From Afipia massiliensis (GTDB lineage Bacteria > Pseudomonadota > Alphaproteobacteria > Rhizobiales > Xanthobacteraceae): a stretch of 64,000 nt of DNA. The stretch spans positions 3,473,501-3,537,500 of the forward strand of contig NZ_LBIA02000001.1 of the NCBI RefSeq assembly GCF_001006325.2. Reading direction: 5' to 3'. A program made the position numbers and the translations under genes. The notes under the pieces were generated by a model. The model made no database searches and was not told the DNA's origin. It saw nothing but the letters and a program-made list of their open reading frames with translations. Below are positions 18,392-26,135 of the stretch, in pieces (the stretch's first letter is position 1; each line of letters opens with the position of its first letter).

Positions 18392-19549
18392 TCAAGCCAT
18401 CTTGAACTCGGGTTCGCGTTCGTCGCCGTCTTCGCGCAGATACGTGATGATGACCTTTACGATCGCCATCAGCGGCAGCGCCAGCGCCAGTCCCCATAGC
18501 CCGAACACGACGCCGAGCAGGATCTGGAACGCAAACAGCGTCGCAGGTGGGATGTCGAGCGCCTGCCGCTGGATGATCGGCGTCAGGATGTAGCTCTCCA
18601 GCGCATGCACCCCAAGAAACAGCACGAAGGCGCTGAACGCTGCGACCCAGCCCGAGGCGAGGCTTGCCAGCACGATAATCAGCCCGCCGATCAGCGCGCC
18701 GACGGTCGGAATGAACGCGAGCAGTCCGGCCTGAATGCCGAGAATGAAGGCGCTGTCGATGCCGATGATCGACAGGCCGATCCACGTCACGAGGAACACG
18801 GCGGCCATCGTGATCATCTGCGCGATCAGCCAGCGCTCCAGCGTGTCGCTGATCCGGTCGACCACGACGGTCACATTGGCGCGATGTCTCTTTGGCGACA
18901 GCGCCAGCAAGCCCCTGCGATAGACGCTCGGCTGGGCCGCGAACGATAACCCCAGGAACAGCACGATGAAAAAATTTCCGACGGCGCTGACCGTGCCGAG
19001 CAGCAGCTTCAGCGTCTGGCTGACGATGGCGCCGCCGCCGGAGGCGAGGGCGCCTGCGCTCGGCAGGTTTTTCGGCAGGCCCGGCGGAGGGGTGGGGGCG
19101 GCGGTTGCCGGTGTGTCTGCGGTGGCGACCGCCGCGGCCGTCGCGGTGGGACTGCCAAGCTCGAGATAGCTGGTGTCCACGCCATGCTGTTCAAGGAAGC
19201 TTTTGACCGTCGCGAGCTGCGATTTGAGGGTGTTGCTCAGGACGGCTGCCTGCCGGGCGATGGTCGAGCCGCCGAGAAAGACGACGCCGGACAAGAGGCC
19301 CGCCAGCACGACGCAGACCAGTGCAAGGCGCAGCGCGTGCGGTCCGCCCATGACCTTTTGCAGCAGATGCGTCATGGCGGTGAGGGCGACGCCGAGCAGG
19401 ATGCCCGCGAACACCAGAAACAGCGTCGCCGCGTAGTACCAGGTGAACAGCAGGAAGGCCGCGAAGGCGACGATGCCGATGCCTCCCACCGCAATGGACC
19501 ATGCAAGGTCGCCACGGGTCTGAGCTCTGGTCTCGATAGGGGCTGACAC
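18392..19549 (-). CDS. AI-2E family transporter (PerM/TqsA superfamily permease)
   Basis: 385 residues from GTG 19549, which has AAGAGGA 6 nt upstream. The open frame extends to 20065, but that part is antisense to the next gene and not protein-like. About eight membrane spans are visible, with an Ala/Pro/Thr-rich loop. LERWLIAQMITMAAVFLVTWIGL, GIQAGLLAFIPTVGALIGG and YILTPIIQRQALDIPPATL are the conserved C-terminal core of this family. The substrate is unproven; the family name does not imply autoinducer transport. Confidence 0.9.
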   Translation of the reverse strand: MSAPIETRAQTRGDLAWSIAVGGIGIVAFAAFLLFTWYYAATLFLVFAGILLGVALTAMTHLLQKVMGGPHALRLALVCVVLAGLLSGVVFLGGSTIARQAAVLSNTLKSQLATVKSFLEQHGVDTSYLELGSPTATAAAVATADTPATAAPTPPPGLPKNLPSAGALASGGGAIVSQTLKLLLGTVSAVGNFFIVLFLGLSFAAQPSVYRRGLLALSPKRHRANVTVVVDRISDTLERWLIAQMITMAAVFLVTWIGLSIIGIDSAFILGIQAGLLAFIPTVGALIGGLIIVLASLASGWVAAFSAFVLFLGVHALESYILTPIIQRQALDIPPATLFAFQILLGVVFGLWGLALALPLMAIVKVIITYLREDGDEREPEFKMA

Positions 19550-19693
19550 GTGCGGTCCTCTTGCGTTATTCCGGCGCCAGTCTTTCCCGAAAGGCCGCGC
19601 CGGATCAAGAGAAGATGGCGTGACAGCCGCACGGCCAGCGCTTAATCCTGCTCGCGGCGCAGCCGGACTGCGCAGAATCAAAGGTCTCGCCGT

Positions 19694-20410
19694 ATGAAGT
19701 TCAGGAAATGGATCGGCCTCGCCGTGCTGCTGGCGGCGCTGGTGATCGGCGAGCGGATCTATCTTTACCGGCCTGACCACAAGTACCGCCTCACGGTCGA
19801 GGTCGAGACGCCCGGCGGCGTCCGGCCGGCATCCGGCGTGTTCTCGGTGCATCCCAATCGCGCCTATGGCGGCTCGGGAAGCGGACCGGCCGGGCCTCGC
19901 GTCAAGGGCGACGCGGTGTTTGTGGATCTCGGCAACGGGCGAAATCTCGCAATGCTGCTGCTCCACGGGATAAATCCGGCAGAAACCGACGGCATGAGCT
20001 ATCTGCCCATGCGTGCGTTCGCCGCGGCGGGACGGCGGATCGATTTCCGCGATGTGAAACGGCAAATCGACAGCGTCCCCGTCGCGGGTGAACTGATCCC
20101 GACGCTGGTGACGTTCGCGGATGTCGCGAACCCTGCGTCCGCCCGCGCGGTGGATCCTGCCAATCTGGCGGCGGCATTCGGGCAGGGGTTCAGGCTGCGC
20201 GGGATGTCGCTCCAGATCGTGCCGTCAGGACTCTGGCCGCTGGATTTCGGCGGCGTGTTGGGTGAGCCGGTGACGCGGCAGATTCAGACGCAACTGCCGT
20301 GGTCAAACGATCCGGTAAAGGCGGCTGCGGCGCTCAATGCGGCGGGAATTGTCGCCGTGCCTCCGGCGGATGCGGGCTTCAGTCCGGTGCAGGCCTTCCG
20401 GCGGGAGTAG
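19694..20410 (+). CDS. Hypothetical protein with N-terminal signal anchor
   Basis: 238 residues. MKFRKWIGLAVLLAALVIGERIYL is a signal peptide or anchor, and the rest is soluble. The stretch YRLTVEVETPGGVRPASGVFSV and GDAVFVDLGNGRNLAMLLLHG suggest a beta-rich periplasmic domain. I recognise no family. It is divergent from the AI-2E family gene (145 nt between starts) and is followed by the repeat-dense gap. Confidence 0.75.
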   Translation: MKFRKWIGLAVLLAALVIGERIYLYRPDHKYRLTVEVETPGGVRPASGVFSVHPNRAYGGSGSGPAGPRVKGDAVFVDLGNGRNLAMLLLHGINPAETDGMSYLPMRAFAAAGRRIDFRDVKRQIDSVPVAGELIPTLVTFADVANPASARAVDPANLAAAFGQGFRLRGMSLQIVPSGLWPLDFGGVLGEPVTRQIQTQLPWSNDPVKAAAALNAAGIVAVPPADAGFSPVQAFRRE

Positions 20411-20499
20411 CAGGCGCGGTCGGCTTCTTTTCACACACGCATTTGCTTCCTCGTTGCCGCGAACACTTTCTCCGGTTGTCCCCGCGCATCTCTCTCCGC

Positions 20500-20624
20500 G
20501 TCGTCCCCGCGAAGGCGGGGACCCATACTCCCTAAATTCTCGATTTGTGAGAGATGCTGGAGCGATCTTCTGGCCATCACCATGACGTTCGGTGGTTATG
20601 GGTCCCCGCCTTCGCGGGGACGAC
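20500..20624. repeat. Intergenic inverted repeat, family C copy 1
   Basis: GTCGTCCCCGCGAAGGCGGG at the left faces the matching CCCGCCTTCGCGGGGACGAC at the right. The interior has the conserved string GATGCTGGAGCGATCTTCT. Copies 2 and 3 are at 59499-59623 and 60181-60304. Confidence 0.92.
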
Positions 20625-20656
20625 ATCGTGGTGTAGCGAGCACCTTACTTACAGTT

Positions 20657-20752
20657 CGTCATGGCCGGGCTTGACCCGGCCATCCACGTCTTTGGAGTTC
20701 GCCACGAGTTACAAGCAAGACGTGGATCACCGGCACAAGCCCGGTGATGACG
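20657..20752. repeat. Intergenic inverted repeat, family B copy 1
   Basis: CGTCATGGCCGGGCTTGACC at the left and CACAAGCCCGGTGATGACG at the right, with inner arms CACGTCTT and AAGACGTG. A second copy lies at 30247-30334. Confidence 0.88.
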
Positions 20753-20839
20753 ATCGTGGGCATTGAAGCGCCGTGCGTCATTCCGCATTCCAGATTCGAT
20801 TTTCAAACAGCCACTTCCGTTCAGCCACGCATCATCGTT

Positions 20840-21061
20840 CTCGCGCAACGCGCGAGGTGAGCTTTTAAATGTGCCCCGAAATGAGGGGCATGGAGCGCCG
20901 CGAGGCGCAAATGTGGTGTCTCGCTTCCTCTTGCGATGAGGAAGCGCATCGCCTTGCGGCGCTCCATTCCGGCGATTTTGGGCGAGGGGACCGTACTTCC
21001 GGGTGAGGACGGACGCTTTCACGTCCTGATCCGGCCGGCTTTCGCCGCCTTCGTCCTCACC
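20840..21061. repeat. Chain of nested hairpins (structured element or small RNA candidate)
   Basis: Stems seen: CTCGCGC/GCGCGAG (20840-20856); TGCCCC/GGGGCA (20872-20890); a 17-bp arm pair beginning TGGAGCGCCGC with one mismatch (20891-20907 with 20950-20966) that encloses CGCTTCCTC/GAGGAAGCG (20922-20946); and GGTGAGGACG/CGTCCTCACC (21002-21011 with 21052-21061) with an inner GGACG/CGTCC. No coding frame explains them. Confidence 0.7.
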
Positions 21062-21298
21062 GACGTCCAGCCGCGAACGGCAGAGCCACGTAGTTGGCCC
21101 GGACGGTGACCCCAGCCTCCCGGACGACATGTGTGCGAGACACGCGTGCAGGCGCCGCATCCTGCTCCGCCTCATGAGCGCCCTCGAGAAGCGCCCCTCA
21201 CGAACAGGACGTGCCGAACATAGGAGAGCTTCAGAGTGCGGGGATTCGTATCCCCATCACGAAATATTTCGGCTTACGTGTGCTCGATATTATCCGCC

Positions 21299-21404
21299 GT
21301 CATTCCGGGGCGCGCGCCTTCGCGCGAGCCCGGAATCCATACCCGCGATTGCAAGCCAGTCATGGATTCCGGGCCTGCGCCAAGAGGCGCATCCCGGAAT
21401 GACG
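21299..21404. repeat. Intergenic inverted repeat, family E
   Basis: CGTCATTCCGGGGCGCGCGC at the left faces GCGCATCCCGGAATGACG at the right. Inner arms CCCGGAATCCAT and ATGGATTCCGGG make a second stem. Only one copy is seen in the window. Confidence 0.85.
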
Positions 21405-21426
21405 AGCAATAACAGAATTGTGCAGT

Positions 21427-21456
21427 CTGGATTGCTTCGCTTCGCTCGCAATGACG
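21427..21456. repeat. Half copy of family A palindrome
   Basis: CTGGATTGCTTCGCTTCGCT through GCAATGACG equals the right arm of the 18301 copy. The left arm is absent. Confidence 0.85.
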
Positions 21457-21504
21457 GGGACGACGGGTGTGTGCGTGTTGCGGGTCGTCTCGCTCATTGC
21501 GTTT

Positions 21505-21626
21505 GTCATCACCGGCCATAGCCGTCTGAAGGACGGCGTCGCTTCGCTCGCCTATGTGCCGGTGATCCCGATCAATCTGGTGGGTGTCTCTAAAATCGGG
21601 ATGCCCGGAACAAGTCCGGGCATGAC
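21505..21626. repeat. Composite inverted repeat related to family B
   Basis: Two neighbouring stem systems: CACCGGCCATAG/CTATGTGCCGGTG around GCCGTC/GACGGC, then GATCCCGAT/AATCGGGAT-type arms leading to GCCCGGA/TCCGGGC and CATGAC at the right edge. Confidence 0.7.
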
Positions 21627-21668
21627 AGTGTGTTTGTCGAAGGCTCGCGAAATTTACGGAGCCTCCAC

Positions 21669-24044
21669 TCACGCCGTCTTCGTTTTGCGCCCGTCCTGGA
21701 TCGCGCGCCAGACCTTTTCAGATGTGAGCGGCATGTCGATTTGCGTCACGCCTTCATCGGATAGCGCATCGAGCACCGCATTGACGATGGTGGCGAGGCT
21801 TCCGGCGCAGCCGGCTTCGCCGCAGCCCTTGGTGCCGAGCGGATTCGATGTCGCCGGCGAGGGATGACTGTCCAGCGTCATCGATGGAATATCGCCGGCG
21901 CGCGGCAGCGCGTAGTCCATGAACGAGCCCGTCACCGGCTGGCCGTTGTCGTCGTAGGTGACGCACTCCATCAGCGCCTGTCCGATGCCCTGCGCGACGC
22001 CGCCGTGAATTTGCCCGGCGACGATCATCGGATTGACCACGGTGCCGAAATCGTTGACGCCGCTGTAGCCGACGATGCGTACGACACCGGTGTCCGGATC
22101 GACCTCGACCTCGGCGACATGGCAACCGTTGGGGAATGTGGAAGGAATGCCCTGTGTGGTGTGATCGACATCGAGCGAGGAGGACGCGCCATCGGGCATC
22201 TTCGAATCCCGAAGCTTTGCCGCCAATTCCATGATGCCGATACCGCGGTCGGTGCCGGCGATGGTGAATTGTCCATTGGCGAACTCGATGTCGCCTTCTG
22301 AGGCCTCCAGCACATACGCCGCCGCCTGCTTGCCTTTTTCAATGACCAGCTTTGAAGCTTCAACGATGGCGGTGCCGCTTGCGGTGATCGAGCGCGAGCC
22401 GCCGGTGCCGTTGCCGGTGTGAACGATGTCGCTGTCGCCCTGCGTCAGCTTCACCGCGTCGAACGGAATCCCAAGATGCGTCGCCAGCACCTGAGCGTAG
22501 GGCGTCGCATGGCCCTGGCCGTAATCGAGCGTGCCGGTGATCAGCCGCACCGATCCGTCAGCTTCGAACACGATCTTGCCAAGTTCGGCGCTGGGCGGCG
22601 CCGTGATTTCGAGATAGGAGCCGACCGCGATGCCGCGCAGCTTGCCGCGCTTGCGGCTCTCTTTCTTTCGCTTGGCGAAGCCCGCGACGTCAGCCTGTTC
22701 CAAAGCCTTGTTGAACACGCCGGGGAAATCGCCGCTGTCATAGGTCAGGCCGTTCGCGGCAGCGAAGGGAATGTGCGACGCCTTGATGAAATTGCGCTTG
22801 CGCAGCGCCAGCCGATCGAGGCCCATTTCATCGGCGGCGCGATCGATCAGCCGCTCCATGAAATAGTTGGCTTCAGGCCGGCCCGCGCCGCGATAGGCGC
22901 CCATCAAGGTGGTGTTGGTCAGCACGCACTTGATATCGACGCCGATCAACGGCGTGCGATAGACGCTGTTGATGTTCTTGGCGATGTTGAGCGACAGCGG
23001 CAGCGGCGCGACGCCTGTGATGTAAGCGCCGAGATTGCCGTAGCCACGCACGCGCACGCCGAGAAACGCGCCGTCCGCAGCGAGCGCGAGTTCGCAATGC
23101 ACGTCCTGCGCGCGGCCGTGACTGTCGGAGAGAAAGCTGGTCGAGCGCTCGTCGGTCCACTTCACCGCGCGTCCCAGTTCGCGCGCGGCATGCAGGATGC
23201 AGATGTATTCAGGATAGTTGGTGTTCTTCATGCCGAACGATCCGCCGACATTGCGGGTCCGCAGATGGACCTTGTCGTTCGGCACGTTCAGCGTTTTCGC
23301 CAGCGACAGACGGTTACCGGCGACGCCCTGGGTCGGGACTTCGATGGTGAAGCGCTGGGTCTTCCTGTCGTAGCTCGCCAGTCCCGCGCGCGGCTCCATC
23401 GCAACCACGGCGAGGCGGGTGTTGACGATATCGAGACGTGTGACATGCGCGGCGTTTGCGAACGCGGCATCGAGCGCGACATCGTCGCCGGAATGATAAT
23501 CGAGCACGACATTGCCGGGGATGTGATCATAAAGCAGCGGCGCGCCGGGCTTCGCGGCGTCCCCCGCGCTTGTGACCGAGGGCAGCGGTTCGATGTCGAC
23601 CACGACCGCTTCACCAGCGTCGCGGGCTTGCGCCAGAGTCTCAGCCACGACGAACGCAACCGGATCGCCGACGAAGCGCACCTTGTCGGTCATCAGCGGC
23701 AGGCGATTGGTTTGCAGCAGCGGCGAGCCGTCGCGGTTCTTCAGCGGCAGGCCGACGCTGAACGGCGTGTATCCGGCGCTCGCGAGATCCTTGCCGGTCC
23801 AGACACCGAGCACGCCGGGCATCGTGCGCGCTGCTTCCACATCGATGTTCTTGATGAGGCCGTGCGCGTGGCTGCTGCGGACGATCCAGGCGTAAGCCTG
23901 GCCGGGCAGATTGATGTCGTCGGTGTAGGTTCCCTTGCCTCGCACCAGCGTATCGTCTTCCTTGCGCCGGACAGGCTGCCCGACGCCGAATTTTTGCAGT
24001 GCGATATCATTCTCGGCCGAGATACCGGATGGGTGATCGAGCAT
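21669..24044 (-). CDS. CoxL-like molybdopterin-binding large subunit (form II, xanthine oxidase family), orphan
   Basis: 791 residues, full length for the family. FGVGQPVRRKEDDTLVRGKGTYTDD marks the N-terminus. [19 protein letters not shown] is the active-site loop: AYRGAGR defines form II, whereas true CO dehydrogenase (form I) has AYRCSFR. GTKGCGEAGCAG carries the catalytic Glu near the C-terminus. Such subunits hold molybdopterin cytosine dinucleotide and hydroxylate aldehydes or aromatic N-heterocycles. The required FeS (CoxS-like) and FAD (CoxM-like) subunits are not adjacent: a repeat block lies downstream and ppx upstream. Partners must be elsewhere, or the gene is a relic with an intact frame. 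Confidence 0.93.
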   Translation of the reverse strand: MLDHPSGISAENDIALQKFGVGQPVRRKEDDTLVRGKGTYTDDINLPGQAYAWIVRSSHAHGLIKNIDVEAARTMPGVLGVWTGKDLASAGYTPFSVGLPLKNRDGSPLLQTNRLPLMTDKVRFVGDPVAFVVAETLAQARDAGEAVVVDIEPLPSVTSAGDAAKPGAPLLYDHIPGNVVLDYHSGDDVALDAAFANAAHVTRLDIVNTRLAVVAMEPRAGLASYDRKTQRFTIEVPTQGVAGNRLSLAKTLNVPNDKVHLRTRNVGGSFGMKNTNYPEYICILHAARELGRAVKWTDERSTSFLSDSHGRAQDVHCELALAADGAFLGVRVRGYGNLGAYITGVAPLPLSLNIAKNINSVYRTPLIGVDIKCVLTNTTLMGAYRGAGRPEANYFMERLIDRAADEMGLDRLALRKRNFIKASHIPFAAANGLTYDSGDFPGVFNKALEQADVAGFAKRKKESRKRGKLRGIAVGSYLEITAPPSAELGKIVFEADGSVRLITGTLDYGQGHATPYAQVLATHLGIPFDAVKLTQGDSDIVHTGNGTGGSRSITASGTAIVEASKLVIEKGKQAAAYVLEASEGDIEFANGQFTIAGTDRGIGIMELAAKLRDSKMPDGASSSLDVDHTTQGIPSTFPNGCHVAEVEVDPDTGVVRIVGYSGVNDFGTVVNPMIVAGQIHGGVAQGIGQALMECVTYDDNGQPVTGSFMDYALPRAGDIPSMTLDSHPSPATSNPLGTKGCGEAGCAGSLATIVNAVLDALSDEGVTQIDMPLTSEKVWRAIQDGRKTKTA

Positions 24045-24241
24045 GGGAAATCCGCTGAAAATGACGGTCTGGCGACAGAAAAGGCCGTTCGGGACGCTGA
24101 CAGTCCTTGAAGTAGGTCAGCAAAAACAGAACCGCAATGTTCGATTGGGTATGCTGCGGTTGCGCCGCCTACGTACGCTGTTAGACTTTGTTTGAACAGA
24201 GTTGCCGCGGCGCGGGGCTGACGCCGCAGGGATGGAATTGC

Positions 24242-25309
24242 ATGACTGAGGATGTGCGGCTGCACGACGGTTCCGGACCGTCTGTCGGCCCGCCAGCAGC
24301 GATGGCTGAAGAGGCGCACGGCCGCGGGGAGACCCGCGTTCATGGCGCCGCCTATGCCGCGCTCGATCTCGGAACCAACAATTGCCGGCTGCTGATCGCG
24401 CGCGTCTCGAACGACGGATTCCGCGTGATCGATTCGTTTTCGCGCATCATCCGGCTCGGCGAGGGCATTTCGACATCGGGCCGCATCAGCGACGCTGCGA
24501 TTTCGCGGGCGGTGGGCGCGCTCGGCGTGTGCGGCGACAAGATTCGCGCCAAGGGCGCGAAACGGTTGCGCACCATCGCGACCGAGGCGTGCCGCGCCGC
24601 CGACAATGCCGACGCATTTCTCGACCTGATCGCGCGCGAAACCGGGATCAACCTCGAAGTCATCGACCGCGAGACCGAGTCGACGCTGGCGGTGATCGGC
24701 TGCTCGCCGCTGCTCGATACCCGCGCGAAGGGCGCGATCCTGTTCGACATTGGCGGCGGCTCGACGGAAGTGGTGCGGATCGAGCGTCCGGCCGGCAGCC
24801 CGCACGCGGCGCCGGTGAAGGGGCCATGGGTCTCGCTGCCGCTCGGCGTGGTCACGCTGGCGGAGCGCTTCGGCGGCATGCATGTCACCCGCGAGTCGTA
24901 CGGCGAGATGGTCGGCGAGGTTGCACGTCATCTCGCGCCGTTCGCCGCACAGCACGGCCACGATCTGTCCGGCATGCATCTGCTCGGAACATCCGGGACC
25001 GTCACGACGGTCGCGGGCATCCACCTTGGTCTGTCGCACTATGACCGGCGACGGGTGGACGGTTTGTGGATGAACGACGCCGACATGGACCGCGCCATCA
25101 AGCGGCTGCTCGACATGAGCTATCAGGACCGCGCGCGAAATGCCTGCATCGGCACCGAGCGGGCCGATCTCGTGCTGGCCGGATGCGCCATTCTCGATGC
25201 GATCCGCAAGGCGTTTCCGCTGCCGCGCCTGCGGGTCGCGGACCGCGGTCTGCGCGAAGGCATGCTGGTCGAGATGATGCGGGCCGACGGCGCAATCCCT
25301 GCGTCCTGA
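24242..25309 (+). CDS. ppx: Ppx/GppA phosphatase family protein (exopolyphosphatase)
   Basis: 355 residues from ATG 24242; an upstream TTG frame is unlikely. AALDLGTNNCRLLIA is the first ATPase-fold phosphate motif. IATEACRAADNADAFLDLI, ILFDIGGGSTEVV and LLGTSGTVTTVAGIHLGL follow in family order. The family hydrolyses polyphosphate or pppGpp. At this length, without the C-terminal HD extension, it matches the short alphaproteobacterial form. The next gene, rlmE, lies 130 nt downstream on the same strand. Confidence 0.9.
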   Translation: MTEDVRLHDGSGPSVGPPAAMAEEAHGRGETRVHGAAYAALDLGTNNCRLLIARVSNDGFRVIDSFSRIIRLGEGISTSGRISDAAISRAVGALGVCGDKIRAKGAKRLRTIATEACRAADNADAFLDLIARETGINLEVIDRETESTLAVIGCSPLLDTRAKGAILFDIGGGSTEVVRIERPAGSPHAAPVKGPWVSLPLGVVTLAERFGGMHVTRESYGEMVGEVARHLAPFAAQHGHDLSGMHLLGTSGTVTTVAGIHLGLSHYDRRRVDGLWMNDADMDRAIKRLLDMSYQDRARNACIGTERADLVLAGCAILDAIRKAFPLPRLRVADRGLREGMLVEMMRADGAIPAS

Positions 25310-25376
25310 GTTCCTTTAGATTCCGTGACGCAGCGGCGAAAACGTCGTAAGGGATGCGCAAGCGCATTCATTTCGG

Positions 25377-25429
25377 GCACGATCCTTCCCGAAACCGGTT
25401 CCCACTTTTCGGGGATCATGCCCCTGGAA
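25377..25429. repeat. Rhizobiales-type short palindrome in the rlmE leader
   Basis: GATCCTTCCCGAAACCGG followed by TTCCCACTTTTCGGGGATC is the familiar small palindrome found between genes in many Rhizobiales. It ends about 10 nt before the rlmE start, so it lies within the messenger leader. Confidence 0.75.
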
Positions 25430-25439
25430 AGCACTTCCC

Positions 25440-26129
25440 ATGGCGAAAGACACCACCGGACGACTGCATGTGACGGTGAAGTCCGGCGGCAAGCGCAAGC
25501 TATCGTCGAAACTCTGGCTGGAACGTCAGCTCAACGATCCTTACGTCATGCAGGCCAAGCGTGACGGTTTTCGCTCGCGCGCGGCTTACAAATTGCGCGA
25601 AATCGACGACAAGCAGCGCTTCCTCAAGCAGGGACAGGTCGTGGTCGATCTCGGCGCCGCACCCGGCGGATGGAGCCAGATCGCGGCAAAGCGCGTCGGC
25701 GCGCTGGAGGGCCGGGGCAAGGTCGTCGCCATCGACCTGCTGGAAATGCCGGAACTGCCCGGTGTGCTTTTCGCGCAGATGGATTTTCTTGACGATCGCG
25801 CGCCCGAGAAGCTGCGCGCCATGATTGGCGGCGGCGCCGACGTCGTGATGTCGGACATGGCGGCGAACACCACGGGTCATCGCAAGACCGACCAGTTACG
25901 CATCATCGGTCTGGTCGAAAGCGCGGCAGCGTTCGCCTGCGAAATCCTCAATCCGGGCGGCACGTTTCTGGCGAAAGTCTTTCAGAGCGGTGCGGAGGCA
26001 GATTTGGTGGCGCAGCTCAAACGCGATTTCACCACGGTGAAGCATGTCAAACCCGCCGCCAGCCGGCAGGATTCATCCGAGCGCTACGTGATGGCGCTGG
26101 GATTTCGGGGTTCAAATACACCGCAATAA
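25440..26129 (+). CDS. rlmE: 23S rRNA (uridine-2552) 2'-O-methyltransferase RlmE/FtsJ
   Basis: 229 residues. RSRAAYKLREIDDKQRFLKQG holds the catalytic Lys and VVDLGAAPGGWSQIAA is the SAM motif I. VMSDMAANTTGH holds the catalytic Asp and GGTFLAKVFQSG the second Lys, completing the K-D-K-E set of FtsJ enzymes. It methylates U2552 in the A loop of 23S rRNA during late 50S assembly. The N-terminal about 35 basic residues are typical of alphaproteobacterial RlmE. Confidence 0.96.
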   Translation: MAKDTTGRLHVTVKSGGKRKLSSKLWLERQLNDPYVMQAKRDGFRSRAAYKLREIDDKQRFLKQGQVVVDLGAAPGGWSQIAAKRVGALEGRGKVVAIDLLEMPELPGVLFAQMDFLDDRAPEKLRAMIGGGADVVMSDMAANTTGHRKTDQLRIIGLVESAAAFACEILNPGGTFLAKVFQSGAEADLVAQLKRDFTTVKHVKPAASRQDSSERYVMALGFRGSNTPQ

Positions 26130-26135
26130 GCTCGT

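Larger units (their letters stand above)
20411..21668. other. Gene-free block of stacked inverted repeats
   Basis: 1.26 kb without a credible gene. In order it holds a family C element (20500-20624), a family B element (20657-20752), a 42-nt tail sequence shared with 59643-59684, a chain of hairpins (20840-21061), a family E element (21299-21404), half of family A (21427-21456) and a composite B-like element (21505-21626). Short open frames here are not protein-like. It separates the hypothetical gene from the 3' end of the CoxL-like gene. Confidence 0.85.

Noticed and set aside
19550-20065. N-terminal extension of the AI-2E family gene
   Set aside because: The extra 172 codons are antisense to the neighbouring forward gene and not protein-like; a GTG with a good Shine-Dalgarno lies at 19549.
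20645-21175. Reverse open frame of 176 codons in the repeat block
   Set aside because: Its sequence follows the hairpin chain and repeats; no start signal, and composition is Arg/Pro-rich.
22419-24110. Long forward open frame antisense to the CoxL-like gene (563 codons)
   Set aside because: It is rich in Arg, His and Gln with no recognisable domain, and lies wholly opposite a gene with strong motifs. It reflects GC-rich codon bias.
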